Source: Bathynomus jamesi (lineage: Eukaryota > Arthropoda > Malacostraca > Isopoda > Cirolanidae). Taken from it: a stretch of DNA of 64,000 bases. The notes beneath the pieces are model-generated. The model did not search any database, had not been told where the DNA came from, and was given only the letters and a program-made list of their open reading frames with translations. Below are positions 11,034-21,420 of this stretch, one piece after another. The stretch is from assembly GCA_023014485.1 (NCBI GenBank), contig JAJOZX010003310.1, positions 210,001 through 274,000 on the forward strand. Reading direction: 5' to 3'. Numbering within the stretch: position 1 is the stretch's first letter; each line of letters starts with the position of its first letter. A program made the position numbers and the translations under genes.

Positions 11034-12348
11034 CGAAGGTAATTCAATAAGCATCCGCACTTTTTATTTTCACAATTTTATTTCCACATCTGATAGATTA
11101 TAAACACATTACTTCTCAACATAGTCTCCCTGTTTCTCAATACACTTAGTCCAGCGATCTACAAGCTTCCTAATGCCATCACAAAAGAATATTTTTGGTT
11201 GTGTGCGTAGCCAGTCATGCACCGCCATCTTCAGGTCATCATCGCCTTAGAATCGCTGACCTCTCAAAGCGTCTTTTCAGTGGTCCAAACAGGTAAAAAT
11301 CCGAAGGTGCCAGGTCTCGACTGTAGGCTGGATGGTCGAGAACTTCAAATTTAAGTTCTTGAAGGCATTTTCTAGTCTGTGCAGCGGTATGAGGGCGCGA
11401 TGTCGTGTAACAGAATAACACCTTCCGAAAATCTCCCTCTCTGTTTTGGGCAAATTGCTTTCTTTAACTCATTCCGAAGCATGTTAGAATACGATGCACT
11501 TGTTATTGTAGTTCCATGCTCTAGATAATGTTCAAGGATAGGGCCTCGTGTATCCCAAAACAGTGTTAGCATAACTTTACCTGCTGACGGCTGCGCTTTG
11601 AACTTCCTTGCAACGGGAGATGTTGGATGCTTCCATTGCATGCTCTGTCGTTTGCTTTCTGGTTCATAGTGATGGATCCAGGTTTCATCTCCAGTGATAA
11701 TGCGCTTTAAAAAGTTTTCACCTTCATTATGATACCGCGCCAAAAGACGAGAGCAGACGTCCATACGATTACGCTTGTGTTCTTCTGTCAACTGTTTGGG
11801 CACCCATCTTGCACAAACCTTGTGAAAGCCAAGAATGTCATGAACTATCGAATAGGCTGACCCTTGACTGATGTCTAATGAAGATGCAATTTCTTTTATT
11901 GTTGATCTTCTGTCATCGAAAATCATGGCTCTGGCTACTTCCTGCTTGTCACCACTGGTTGATGTTGACGGTCGTCCTGAGCGTTGAGCATCTGTCACAC
12001 ATATCCGATCTTCCTTGAACATTTGAATCCACTCGTACACACTTCGCTGTTGTAACGCATTATTCCCATACTGAACACATAAACGCGTGTGAATTTCAGC
12101 TCCTTTCACACCTACCCACAAAAACGAACCACGGATCTCTGTTCTTCCAGAGCACAAATTGAAAGCGGCGCAGCCATGCTCACTACTCGTACGATATGTG
12201 ACAGCTACGAGTAGCCTAAATAAGCCTATACTGTTGCTAGCCTAAATAAGCCTATAGATCTCAGTTTGGCTTGTTATTACGAGTATATATTATATATACT
12301 ATATTATCACGAAAATAAAAAGTGCGGATACTTATTGAAGTACCCTCG
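11034..12348 (-). mobile_element. Mariner (DD34D), 1315 bp, both TIRs present
   Basis: Terminal inverted repeats begin CGAAGGTAATTCAATA on the left and CGAGGGTACTTCAATA on the right and continue into CCGCACTTTTTATTTTC. TA lies outside each end. Length and layout are those of a complete mariner. Confidence 0.92.
11239..12157 (-). pseudogene. Mariner transposase, DD34D, one frameshift in the catalytic core
   Basis: The N-terminal half reads as two helix-turn-helix motifs (NNALQQRSVYEWIQMF; RRSTIKEIASSLDISQGSAY) joined by a GRPS linker. WVPKQLTEEHKRNRMDVC is close to the mariner signature WVPHEL. The catalytic part has ITGDETWIHHYEPESKRQ (first Asp), ILLHDIAP (second Asp), then after a frameshift near 11390-11400 LDHPAYSRDLAPSDFYLFG (third Asp), 34 residues from the second. 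The reading stops shortly after. The upstream residues of the open frame at 12157 may not be the true start. Confidence 0.88.
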
Positions 12349-12660
12349 TATATTAAAACTTATTTATTAGTTTGAACACAATTACTGCGACAGTTGTGTG
12401 TCAAGAGTGTAAGCTGCGTTGCCAGCTGTTTTTTATTGCGAAGGAAATCAGGTGTTTAATTTAAATAATCGTTTACATACATAATAAAATAATAATTATA
12501 ATGTTTAAGTGTATATTTAAAAAACGGCTGTGTTTGATTTAGTGCTAGCATTTCTTTAAATTTATCTGGCTGAACAATATGACAATGAAGGAATGCGTTT
12601 AGAAATTTTTTTTTGGCTTAAGGGCCTCGCTGGCTACTTTCTCACCAGCTGGTATGTTCT

Positions 12661-12661
<1 letters not shown>
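12349..12661. other. Non-coding gap
   Basis: AT-rich; a short block (CTCGCTGGCTACTTTCTCACC region near 12628-12650) resembles 17270-17295 loosely. No gene seen. Confidence 0.45.
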
Positions 12662-12705
<44 letters not shown>

Positions 12706-12707
12706 TG

Positions 12708-12743
<36 letters not shown>
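12662..12743. repeat. (AT)n microsatellite
   Basis: Long TA/AT run with one GT interruption that ends at the TA target of the next transposon. Confidence 0.95.
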
Positions 12744-12745
<2 letters not shown>

Positions 12746-13853
12746 GGGTGAGTCAAAAGTCTCCATACATAGGCAAAATGGTCACTTTATTATGCAATCA
12801 CTTGTAAGTCACAAAATATGCTCTATGTGGGCACCATTACACTGAATGCACATACAGATGCGTTCCTCCCAGTCATGGCAAACGCGCGTTAACACGTCTG
12901 GTGTTATGCGTGCACACGCATCACGAATGCGTTCCTTTAGGTGGTCCGTGTTTTGTATTTTCACCTGGTACACCATGGCCTTCAAGTGCCCTCACAAGTT
13001 AAAATCAAGGGGGGGGTGAGGTCTGGGGACCACGGCGGCCAATCCAGTGACCCGGAAACTGCTGATCCAGCCACTGGCGCACGCATATACCGTAATGGGG
13101 TGGCGCCCCGTCTTGCTGAAAGTACGCTGGAAATCCCCCGTCCTCGTTCAGCAGGGACGGCATGACTGTGTCTTGCAACATGTTTAGATACATTTCGGCA
13201 TTCAGATTGGTGTCAATGAAAAAAGGGCCAACAATTGTGTTGCCCCATATCCCGCACCACACCATTACTTTTCCAGCGCCTTGCGTCTTTGAGGGACTCA
13301 TCCAGTGCGGGTTGTCATCACTCCAATAACGTACGTTTTGACAATTAACCTCTCCATGAACATAAAAGTTGGCTTCATCTGAAAACAGAATGCCAGCCGA
13401 GAACACCGTGTCTTCGTCCACTTTTGTTCTTGCCCAATCACAGAATTCTAGCCGCCTGTCCGGGTCGTCTTCGCTAAGATACTGCAACATTTGCATTTTG
13501 TATGGATGCCATCTGTGCTCTTTTATAATGCAGACGATACTCCTTTGGCTGACACCGCATTCTGCAGACATTCGTCGAGTGCTTTTTTGGGGACTCTTTG
13601 CGAACGCTGTGCCTTCATCGGTGGCTGTTCGTGGAGGGCCACTTCTCGGTTGGTCTGCAACACCGGGGGCGTGTCTTCTGTTAAAATCCTCGGCGACCTT
13701 GCGACAGCTTCCTGATCCTGCCAGAAGAATGATCTCTATACGCTCTTCTTGGGACAAAGGCATCTCAGCACATCACCTGCAAAAAAATAAAAAATAAATA
13801 ATTTATTTATCATGACCATTTTGCCTATGTATGGAGACTTTTGACTCACCCTG
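12744..13853 (-). mobile_element. Rosa-type mariner (DD41D-like), 1110 bp, inserted in (AT)n
   Basis: Inverted termini CAGGGTGAGTCAAAAGTC continue for about 40 bp at both ends and are bounded by TA inside (AT)n tracts. The interior is a single minus-strand transposase pseudogene. Confidence 0.92.
12809..13763 (-). pseudogene. Rosa-type transposase (DD41D-like)
   Basis: It starts MPLSQEERIEIILLAGSGS, a helix-turn-helix start, then GPPRTATDEGTA and KSPQKSTRRMSAECGVSQRS. The core has ILFSDEANFYVHGEVNCQNV (first Asp), VMVWCGIWGNTIVGPFF and AYFQQDGAPPHYGICVRQWL (second Asp). The third Asp lies in a broken frame after RRGPQTSPPP, where LDF is still readable, with WGHLKAMVYQ and a C-terminal tail ending at 12809. 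By alignment with intact relatives the second-to-third spacing is 41. Relative to intact family members the core region shows a frameshift near 13005 and a stop at about 12988. Confidence 0.82.
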
Positions 13854-13887
<34 letters not shown>

Positions 13888-14014
13888 CGTACACTATACT
13901 GGAAAAATTATTATGGATTTTTCTAAAATTTCGTTTTTTTGTGTTTGAGGGCAATTTTAATACATATTTACTGGATAAACATTTGTTTTGTCTTAATGCA
14001 GATATGTCATATTA

Positions 14015-15170
14015 TTATTTAGTTTGGCCTCCTTTAGCTGATAATAGTGCCTGCACACGTTTTGGCATACCAAAAATCAAAGTCTGGCATAAAGTTTTGA
14101 TTTTAGCCGAGTGAAACCAGACGTGTATGAGTCGTTTAATGAGTTGCACTTTAGTAGTAATTGGTGTCGGATGAATCTCATCCTTCAATTCATCCCATAA
14201 AATCTCAATAGGATTCATGTCTAGTGAATTACCAGGCCATGGGAGCAATCTGACGCCATTTTGTGAGCACCACGTCTTAGCTTTTTTTTGGTATGGCATG
14301 GAGCTGAGTCTTGCTGGAATTTCCATACCAATCTTTTGTTTGACGCAGTAACCGATCTCTCAGTACCCCTATATACTTATCCTGGTTCATAGTGCCATTA
14401 ATGATGTGCAACCGACCTGTCTCATGCACTGAAATAGCTCCTCACATCATAATGTTTTGCGGAAATTTAACTATTTTCTTCAAACATTCCGGCAAAAATT
14501 CCTACCCAGGTCGACGCCAGACGGTTTGAACGCGATCATCAAGCACTGCTATAGTTGATTCGTCAGAGAAGACAACCTGAGATAAAATAAGTTATTAGAA
14601 CCTACTAGACATGGAGACAAAGCAAGTTTTCTTGCTGTATCCTTAAGATAGTTCATGTGAAAATGGAGGTAATGTAACAGGGGCAGTAAGAAAAGTTTCT
14701 AAACATCACAACTATTATAGAATATAATTTTACCTTCTTCCAATCATCCGAAGTCCACTTTTCATGTTGTTTTGCCCATGCGCAACGGGCCTGCCTCATT
14801 GCCTCGGTGAGTCGTGGTTTCTTCCTAGGACGATAAGCTCGCAACCCACATTCTAAAAACCGATTGTTTACTGCTCTTCGGCTCACAATTACACTCTCTT
14901 CTGCCAACATGCTAGGTATCTTCCTGCATAAGACGCCATGTTTATTATTTTTCTATTCAATCTTGGATTAGTGCACTTCTTTCTGCCACAGTTTCCGATC
15001 CGTCTCGACTCGGTTTCTTCACCTTTAGCAATTTTGTTGTTGATCACACTGACTATTTGTGTTGATACACTAAGTTTTCTAGCTATTTCTTTTTGTTTCA
15101 GCAAGCTACTTTCCAATAAAACTTTAATTTGTCATATTTTACGAGGACTTAAATCTTTTCTTTTACCCAT
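14015..15170 (-). pseudogene. Tc1-like transposase (DD34E) with intron, decayed
   Basis: The start reads MGKRKDLSPRKI, then ESSLLKQKEIARKLSVSTQI (first helix-turn-helix) and a second DNA-binding part with ECGLRAYRPRKKPRL. WTSDDWKK is followed by a donor GTAAAA (14733) and, 157 bp on, an acceptor ATCTCAG; the frame then resumes as VVFSDES (from 14576), exactly where intact relatives read DWKKVVFSDES. Downstream: DSAPCH (second Asp, frame-shifted) and PWPGNSLDMNPIEILWDEL (Glu), ending MPKRVQALLSAKGGQTK. An early stop, a frameshift near 14905 and one near 14300 disable it. Confidence 0.82.
14577..14733 (-). other. Candidate spliceosomal intron in Tc1 transposase
   Basis: The donor is AAG|GTAAAA and the acceptor TTTTATCTCAG|GTT, with a pyrimidine-rich stretch. 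Removal joins DWKK to VVFSDES without gain or loss of residues compared with other Tc1 proteins. Confidence 0.7.
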
Positions 15171-15557
15171 CTTTCAAAATATTCCTAGGAATGTTTGGCA
15201 GCTGTAACAATAAAATAAAAATATTGAATAGGTAGCTTGAGTTTAGAGAAACTATGCATATACAACATTTAAAACAAAAAATTTAAATCACGTAGAACTC
15301 CACGACACACCACGTACTAAGTAATACTGGGGTGACTGATTGTACCGCGTGGTAGCTTGAATGAGTGTTGCCACTCTGTATACTCCTCAGTGTTGCCACA
15401 TATGAACATTTTATTTACTAATATGCCAGAAACGTAGTAACATAATATAACAATGGCTAAATAAATAACTTTTACATCAATTAATTATTTAAGTTTAACG
15501 AAGCTTTTAATACGAAAAACAAATTTTAGAAAAATCCATAATAATTCTTCCAGTACA

Positions 15558-15560
<3 letters not shown>

Positions 15561-15614
<54 letters not shown>
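15561..15614. repeat. (AT)n microsatellite between two Tc1 elements
   Basis: Pure TA run bounded on both sides by transposon termini. Confidence 0.95.
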
Positions 15615-15617
<3 letters not shown>

Positions 15618-17008
15618 TGCCCGCGAAAAGTATCCGATCACCCTTAAAATTTGTATTTTTTACATAAAAAAACAATGTTTAAATGTATACTAACCTTATA
15701 TTAGTATTTTGTCATCTGTCCTTTGGTTTGGATGACTTGTTCTAGACGTTTTGGCATGGATTTAATCAAGTTTTGACAAACTTCCACTGATATTTCCTTG
15801 CACCATACCTTTTTGATGGCCTCTTGTAATTTTTCGACTGAGCCAGTGTCGTGGCATTCAACCTTATTTTTTATTATTAGCCACAGATTTTCTATCGGAT
15901 TGAGATCTGGACTATTACCAGGCCAATCCAAAATATCAAATTTATTGTCAGTAATCCATTTTGTCACTATTTTGGCCCTGTGACATGGTGCACCATCATG
16001 CATGTATGTTTTTGTCCTTTGGATTGCCATTGCCATTGGAAGTTTATCCTGTAGCATTGCTAAATACCGTGCACCATTCATAGTTGTGTTCTTCGGAAGA
16101 AAATATAAGTTTCCACGCCCATAGTAACCGAAACAACCCCAAACCATCACACTTGGAGGGTGTTTCATTGTCTTTAGGGTGTATTTAGGGTCCATCCTAT
16201 TTGAGCCAATAGGCCGGTGAACCTTTTTTGGACAACTTCTGAATGTCAAAAATGTCGACTCATCGCTAAATAAAACCTTCTTCCAGTCATCAACAGTCCA
16301 ATGAATGTATTTTTTACAAAATGCGACACGTTTTTTACGCATTTTTTCATTAATGAACGGTTTCTTAGCAGCATGGCGAGATGGTAATCCGAGTTCTTTT
16401 TGGAGCCGCTCCTGGATAGTTCGTTCAGAAACACCAGATAACAAATTATTCATATTAAATTTTATTTCTTTCGCAGTTATTGTTGGGTTTTTCAATACTA
16501 AACGTTTCATAAGTTTGTCTGTTCGCGAATTTGTTTTTCTCGGTCTGCCAGATCTTTTTTAGGGACTGGCGTGGTTAGGCCACCATTGTTCTCAGCCAGT
16601 GAAACCCATAAATTAACGGTACTTTGGGATATGTTTAATTCCTTAGCTATCTGTCTCTGTGATTTCCCACATGCATGCAAAGCAACAATAGCACCTCGAC
16701 AATCACTCTTAAGTTGTTTTTTAGCACACATTATATATAAATTTTATTTACACCACTTTCTGTAAAAAAAAAAAAAAATCAAGAAATTTACACAAACAGT
16801 GAAATCTGACAAATTTGAGACACAGCCACCCGCAACGAAAGCTACCAGAACACTAATTTGAGAATGCGTTGGATAGCTCTCATATCAGCGAGCAACCTCA
16901 AAGTTACCAGATGTCGCTAGAACAAATAGAAAGTGAATTACGTGTCTCTGAATATCAAGGGAAAATATTGTATTTTCTTGAGTGATCGGATACTTTTCGC
17001 GGGCACTG
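15615..17008 (-). mobile_element. Tc1-like element copy 1 (CAGTGCCCGCGAAAAG family), 1394 bp
   Basis: Perfect inverted termini CAGTGCCCGCGAAAAGTATC with TA outside. It is nearly identical along its whole length to 48150-49541, which holds an intact ORF. The left end is in (AT)n and the right end abuts (CA)n. Confidence 0.95.
15701..16731 (-). pseudogene. Tc1 transposase (DD34E), copy 1, single-base frameshift
   Basis: Reads as the 48235-49266 protein except that one G is missing in the AT-hook-like linker (PKKRSGRPRKT), which throws the first 74 codons out of frame with the remaining 269. All three catalytic residues are preserved: SDES, MHDGAPCH and NPIENLW. There are only a handful of other differences. 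This is a very recent loss of function in an otherwise young copy. Confidence 0.93.
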
Positions 17009-17022
17009 TACACACACACACA

Positions 17023-17074
<52 letters not shown>

Positions 17075-17099
17075 AGAGAGAGAGAGAGAGAGAGAGAGA
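17009..17099. repeat. (CA)n, (AT)n and (AG)n microsatellite cluster
   Basis: Three simple-repeat types in succession next to the Tc1 right end. Confidence 0.93.
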
Positions 17100-17747
17100 T
17101 GTAAATAGATAAATTATAGTCATCCTACAGTATGTATCTAATATGATTTACATAAATTCATTAGTATATAAATATTTATATATATTTATATACTAATATA
17201 TATTTATATATAATTATACATATTTACGTGTGTTTAAAAAGCGAGTTTAGAAAAATATTTTGTCGTAAAGGTCTCGCTGGCAACTCTCAGTCCAGGTGCT
17301 AAGAAGGTTGCAGATTTGGCTGGTAAAAGAATGGACGGCTAGTATTCTGTTCTTGCATTCGTGTTGCAGCCTACTAAAGAAATGTATTTATATATTTTCA
17401 ATGTATATATTTGTCATATATATAACCGTGTATTTATTTATGAAATTAATTGTCTGCTGCTCGCCTACTTTTTATATATTGTGAAACACAGGATCGGTCC
17501 AATAATAGGATATTTTTATAGAAATGAATAAGTGATCCCAAAAACGTAAAATCTATTTTATTATAAAATTAAATTAATATTTTTTTATAATAAGATTTAA
17601 ACATATTTTTTTATTAAGAAAAAAAATTTGTTTTTGCTTTAAATTTGGTTTACCGTGTTTCAGTTTTTGTTTGAAAGAACAGATAGGATTCCAATACATC
17701 ACAACCTTGGCCTCGTGACGGCTTTCTGTCACGAGCTGATAATTATA
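17100..17747. other. AT-rich non-coding stretch
   Basis: No coding frame supported. Two loosely inverted motifs (GTGAAACACAGG near 17490 and CCGTGTTTCAG near 17653) might be an old MITE but are too weak to call. Confidence 0.4.
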
Positions 17748-18032
17748 TTACACTGGTATGCATATGAAATGTTTTTGTCTGCTGTGAGGGTTTTTTCAAC
17801 TCATATTATATAATTCGACCATGCTGAATTCGAAAATGACATTTGTTTTCCTCAATCAGGTCAGGTTTTTTCTCTATTGGCCATTTATTATAAGTCCAAT
17901 TTTATCCCCAAATTTATTGATTTTTTTAGCTTAAACACTGTAGATACGAGTAATATTATAAGAACACTCGTGAAAAATGAAAACATTGTGTGAATAAATA
18001 CTTTTATTCATACAATGAATATGGAAAAAAGT

Positions 18033-20286
18033 TTATTGAGGAAGGAATGAAGTTTTTTTGGCTTTCCGTCTGTGTTTTTCTTCGGGCACGTCCCGCTTCA
18101 AACACCAGCAATAGTCCGCCAGCATATTGATATCCCAGTTTCCCTGGTACCTCTCTTCCATTATTTTGATATCTTGGTGAAATCGTTCACCCTGTTCCTC
18201 ACTATAATCCCCGCAATTTTCAGGAAAATAGTCCAAGTGGGACCACAAAAAGTGCATTTTTATGGACATGCGCGACCCATGAGCTTTGAACGCTTCCATC
18301 AAGTTTTCGACAACGGACTCGTATTCTGGACTTCTACCTTGCCAAGAAAATCAGTGACAACTGATTTGAATGCCTGCCAGGCATTCTTCTCAGTTGGAGT
18401 CATTGCGTTTTCGAACTGAGTATCCTTGATCAAAGTTCGAATTTGAGGACCATCAAAAACCCCAGCATTTAGTTTAGCATCAGATATATGAGGAAATTTA
18501 CTCTCGAGATATCGGAATGCTGAACCCTCCTTATTCATTGATTTGATGAAATTTTTCATCAAGCCCAGCTTAATATGAAGTGGTGGGAGCAAAATTTTTG
18601 TTGGTGGTACAAGGGGCACTGAAACGACATTATGCGACCCAGGTTCAAAATTCTCTCTGGATGCCCATTCACGCTGTGCATAGTGCTTCTCATCCGCTCG
18701 GCTATCCCATTTGCAGAGGAAACATGGGTATTTCGTGTATCCCCCTTGCATTCCCAATACAAATGCCACAATCTGAAAAAAATGAAAATATTTAAAGAAT
18801 TTAGAGAATTTGTTCTATCAGATAAAAAAAATCTATGCATTGGACTGTATCACTTCTGTGGGGAAGTTAAGTGTTCTTATACGCTCTCAAATAACCTTTG
18901 GAAAAACAACATAGTCAATAGCAATAGTTTACTTATGATATTAGTATTACCTTCAAATCTCCACAGATCCTCCAGTTATGTTGGTCGTATACGAGAGCAT
19001 CCAGTAAAATTTTCATGTTATCGTAGCTCTCAGTAAGTTGTACGGAATGTGCTACAGGGACTGATGCAACCCTATTCCCAATGTTGAGAAGTACTGCTTT
19101 CAAACTTCGTTTAGACGAGTCTATAAATAGCCTCCATTCTGATGCGTTATATGGCAGGCCCAAGGATTCGATTAGCCCCCATTGCAGCAGTACACTAAGG
19201 AAGAGGTATTTTCGTGCACCGCAAAAAATGCGGAATTCTTCCTCTCGTTTCCTATACCAGGAGAATGTTGTTCCCGGAGCCAGCAAGTTGTCCTCTCGAA
19301 GTCGTGAGCCCAAGATCTCGGCAGCTAATTTGGAAAGTCCTAAATCCCTGGTAAGATCATTAAGTTTGGCCTGGTTGAGAGGCCTCGGCTCATTTGAAGC
19401 GGTATTTTGAGGTATATACGACTGGGACTGGTCATTGGCATTGGTCATTGATTCATCATCAGAATCATCGAAGTCCAGGGTTTGAGGTGGGTCGGGTATT
19501 GGAATTCCAGGACCATGGGTACAGGTCTCATAGCAGAAGGAATGTCAGGGTATACAACAATGTGTTTATTCTTCTTGTTAACTCCTGAAAATAGAAACAC
19601 AGAAACATGGATATAAAACTTGCATATGAAATAGAAGAAGCATTCAGACAGTGGCGGCTCGTGAGGGAAGGCTGCGGTCTGTAAGATATGAAATAGGTCG
19701 ATGGAGTCTGTATATTTTCTTTCTTTTTCATTCATATTGTCCCTTCGGGACAATATGAATGAAAAAGAAAGAAAATATACTATCATTGTATATGTAAATG
19801 TAACTTGTATAACAATATGTATGTGTAAATGTATTTTCTATAACAATATGTATATGTAAATGTATGATTACCATTATGGTGAATATTATGCTATATACGG
19901 TGAATATTACATTATGGTGAATATTATGTCAAGTTTCATACGAGGATTTCAAAATATTTAAGAAAAATAAATTTATAAGCCCACCTTGGAGGTTTGTCAT
20001 GCAGAAATAGCAATCTGTCACGTGATCCTTTCCTTCTCTCCAAATCATGGGAATTCCAAAAGGCAAAGATTTCGCTCTGCCTTTGCTCCATCTTCTCAAA
20101 TTTTCAATGCACGTCTTGCAGCACATATGAGAGGCGAAATTTTTCCTGGTCCCCTAGCTTAATTCCAAAGTATGCTCTATACATTGTCTTCACAAATTTA
20201 GTGATTTGGGACTGGTTATGTGGCATGGTAACCGTCCCACATATGTAGCAGAATCTATTGGGATCATTTTTACACGCTCTATTCAT
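18033..20286 (-). pseudogene. Uncharacterised CACTA-like element protein, candidate transposase, 3 exons
   Basis: Exon 1 (20286-19985) starts MNRACKNDPNRFCYICG and holds CxxC pairs (CYICG, CCKTC, CYFCMT). Exon 2 (19584-18951) runs from NKKNKHIVVYPDIPSAMRPV through DFDDSDDE, DNLLAPGTTFSWYR and LLQWGLIESLGLPYN to ICGDLK. Exon 3 (18772-18033) has GYTKYPCFLCKWDSR, LPPLHIKLGLMKNF, HLDYFPEN and EEQGERFHQD, ending in basic HRRKAKK. All splice sites are GT/AG with matching phases. Frameshifts near 20118, 19530 and 18330 disable this copy. I recall the family only as uncharacterised repetitive proteins in arthropods. The CxxC after a GDLK-type block recalls the layout of plant CACTA TNP2 transposases. 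Acidic catalytic residues are not assigned. Confidence 0.75.
19710..19780. repeat. Perfect 34-bp palindrome with 3-nt loop
   Basis: The arms 19710-19743 and 19747-19780 are exact reverse complements around TTC. It lies in intron 1 of the CACTA-like gene. Confidence 0.95.
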
Positions 20287-20573
20287 TATGAAATATTTTA
20301 TCTATATGCCTGAAAAGTAAAAAAAGATATTATACAAGTGAAACAAGTGATGATAGATGTTACTGTTCCAATTCCGCTTTGACAAAATCACGAAAAATTC
20401 TATTTTACTTATGAGGCCATAGCCGGATAACCGGAGCTGATTGAGAAAAACGGATTGCAGATTCGAAATCAGCAGGAAAAGCTCTATAAGAATCACTTAC
20501 AAAACCCTTGACAGCAAAATTGATGCATACCAGTGTTATCTGTGCCATTTTTTGAGACCTTATCGGTCTAATG

Positions 20574-20839
20574 CAGTGATGGCGAACCTATGACACGCGT
20601 GTCAGCAGTGACACGCCGCAGGGTTTCAGGTGACACGCGATGGATGTTGAAAATGTTTGGTATTCTGATGAAAAACTGCAATAAATCGTCTACGTCCTAG
20701 TACTTTCGATTAATAAGTCAGCTATCTATGATTTTGTAGTTAAATTTAAAATGCATGCATGCAAGTGACACGCCAACAATATCATTATTTAAAAAACACG
20801 AATTTTGGCACACTTGGATAAAAAGGTTCGCCATCACTG
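20574..20839. mobile_element. hAT-type MITE, 266 bp, perfect 8-bp target duplication
   Basis: The ends are CAGTGATGGCGAACC and its reverse complement, flanked on both sides by GTCTAATG (20566-20573, 20840-20847). No ORF. It lies 38 bp beyond the CACTA-like element. Confidence 0.9.
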
Positions 20840-20847
20840 GTCTAATG

Positions 20848-21420
20848 GGTGGTGGTGGTGCTCTCTATGGTTGTGAGGTATGGCATGTATTTTGTTGAGA
20901 TGGGGTTATGCATGAAGGGTTGGCCTCTATTTCCTTATAATAGAACTGCTTTAATTCTCCATGTACGTTATGTGCTTGTCTTGTTGGGATGGGACTGTGT
21001 ATAAATGTGATGTATTCTAAAGGTTGGGATAGAACTGCGTTAATTCACCTTTACGATATCTGCGATGTGCGTGTGTTTTTTGAGGCAAAACGATGCTAAT
21101 TCTCCTCTATATGTACATAAATGACTGTGTACGCCCTATACAACTGGCTGTGTGGTGATTCGAGCAGCTAAGCCAACTGTCTGTGATGCTAAAGCCCCCT
21201 AGAAAGGCTAGTGAAGAATTCAAAATGTTCCTCTTTGTGTTTTATTTTAGGCTAGGTTACCCACATTTACATATATACGCACCCACATACATACATTTCA
21301 TATATATATTTTTGGGTGGGCCTGACTGAGCAGCCATGTTAGGTTACCCCTTAGAGTTCACATACATACAACTCGTGTATGTATATATATAAATAAAAGA
21401 AGCTTTGTTTTTTATACATG
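20848..21420. other. Non-coding stretch, nothing recognised
   Basis: Loose internal similarity between lines around 20900 and 21040 (AGAACTG-TTAATTC) suggests an old degenerate tandem repeat. No coding frame supported. Confidence 0.4.

Larger units (their letters stand above)
13892..15558 (-). mobile_element. Tc1-like element with a spliceosomal intron, 1667 bp
   Basis: Inverted termini carry TACTGGAAAAATTATTATGG on the left and a close copy on the right (TACTGGAAGAATTATTATGG), flanked by TA within (AT)n. The interior encodes a Tc1 transposase on the minus strand interrupted by a candidate 157-bp intron. It directly follows the rosa element, with only an (AT)n tract between. Confidence 0.88.
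17751..20535 (-). mobile_element. CACTA-like (CMC-type) DNA transposon, 2785 bp, with TTA target duplication
   Basis: Both ends read CACTGGTATGCAT inward (17751 on plus, 20535 on minus) and are flanked by TTA (17748-17750 and 20536-20538). The subterminal 150 bp are imperfectly inverted as well, sharing a GCTGA-TTCGAA block and CTCAATCAG. CACT(A/G) ends with 3-bp duplications are the classic signature of the CACTA group. It encodes one intron-containing gene on the minus strand. PIF/Harbinger also makes TWA duplications, but its ends differ. Confidence 0.85.

Noticed and set aside
13369..13797. Plus-strand frame of 142 codons
   Set aside because: Antisense shadow of the rosa-type transposase.
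17485..17665. Possible MITE from GTGAAACACAGG and CCGTGTTTCAG
   Set aside because: Only about 10 bp match and there is no target duplication.
18072..18419. Plus-strand frame of 115 codons
   Set aside because: Antisense to exon 3 of the CACTA-like gene.
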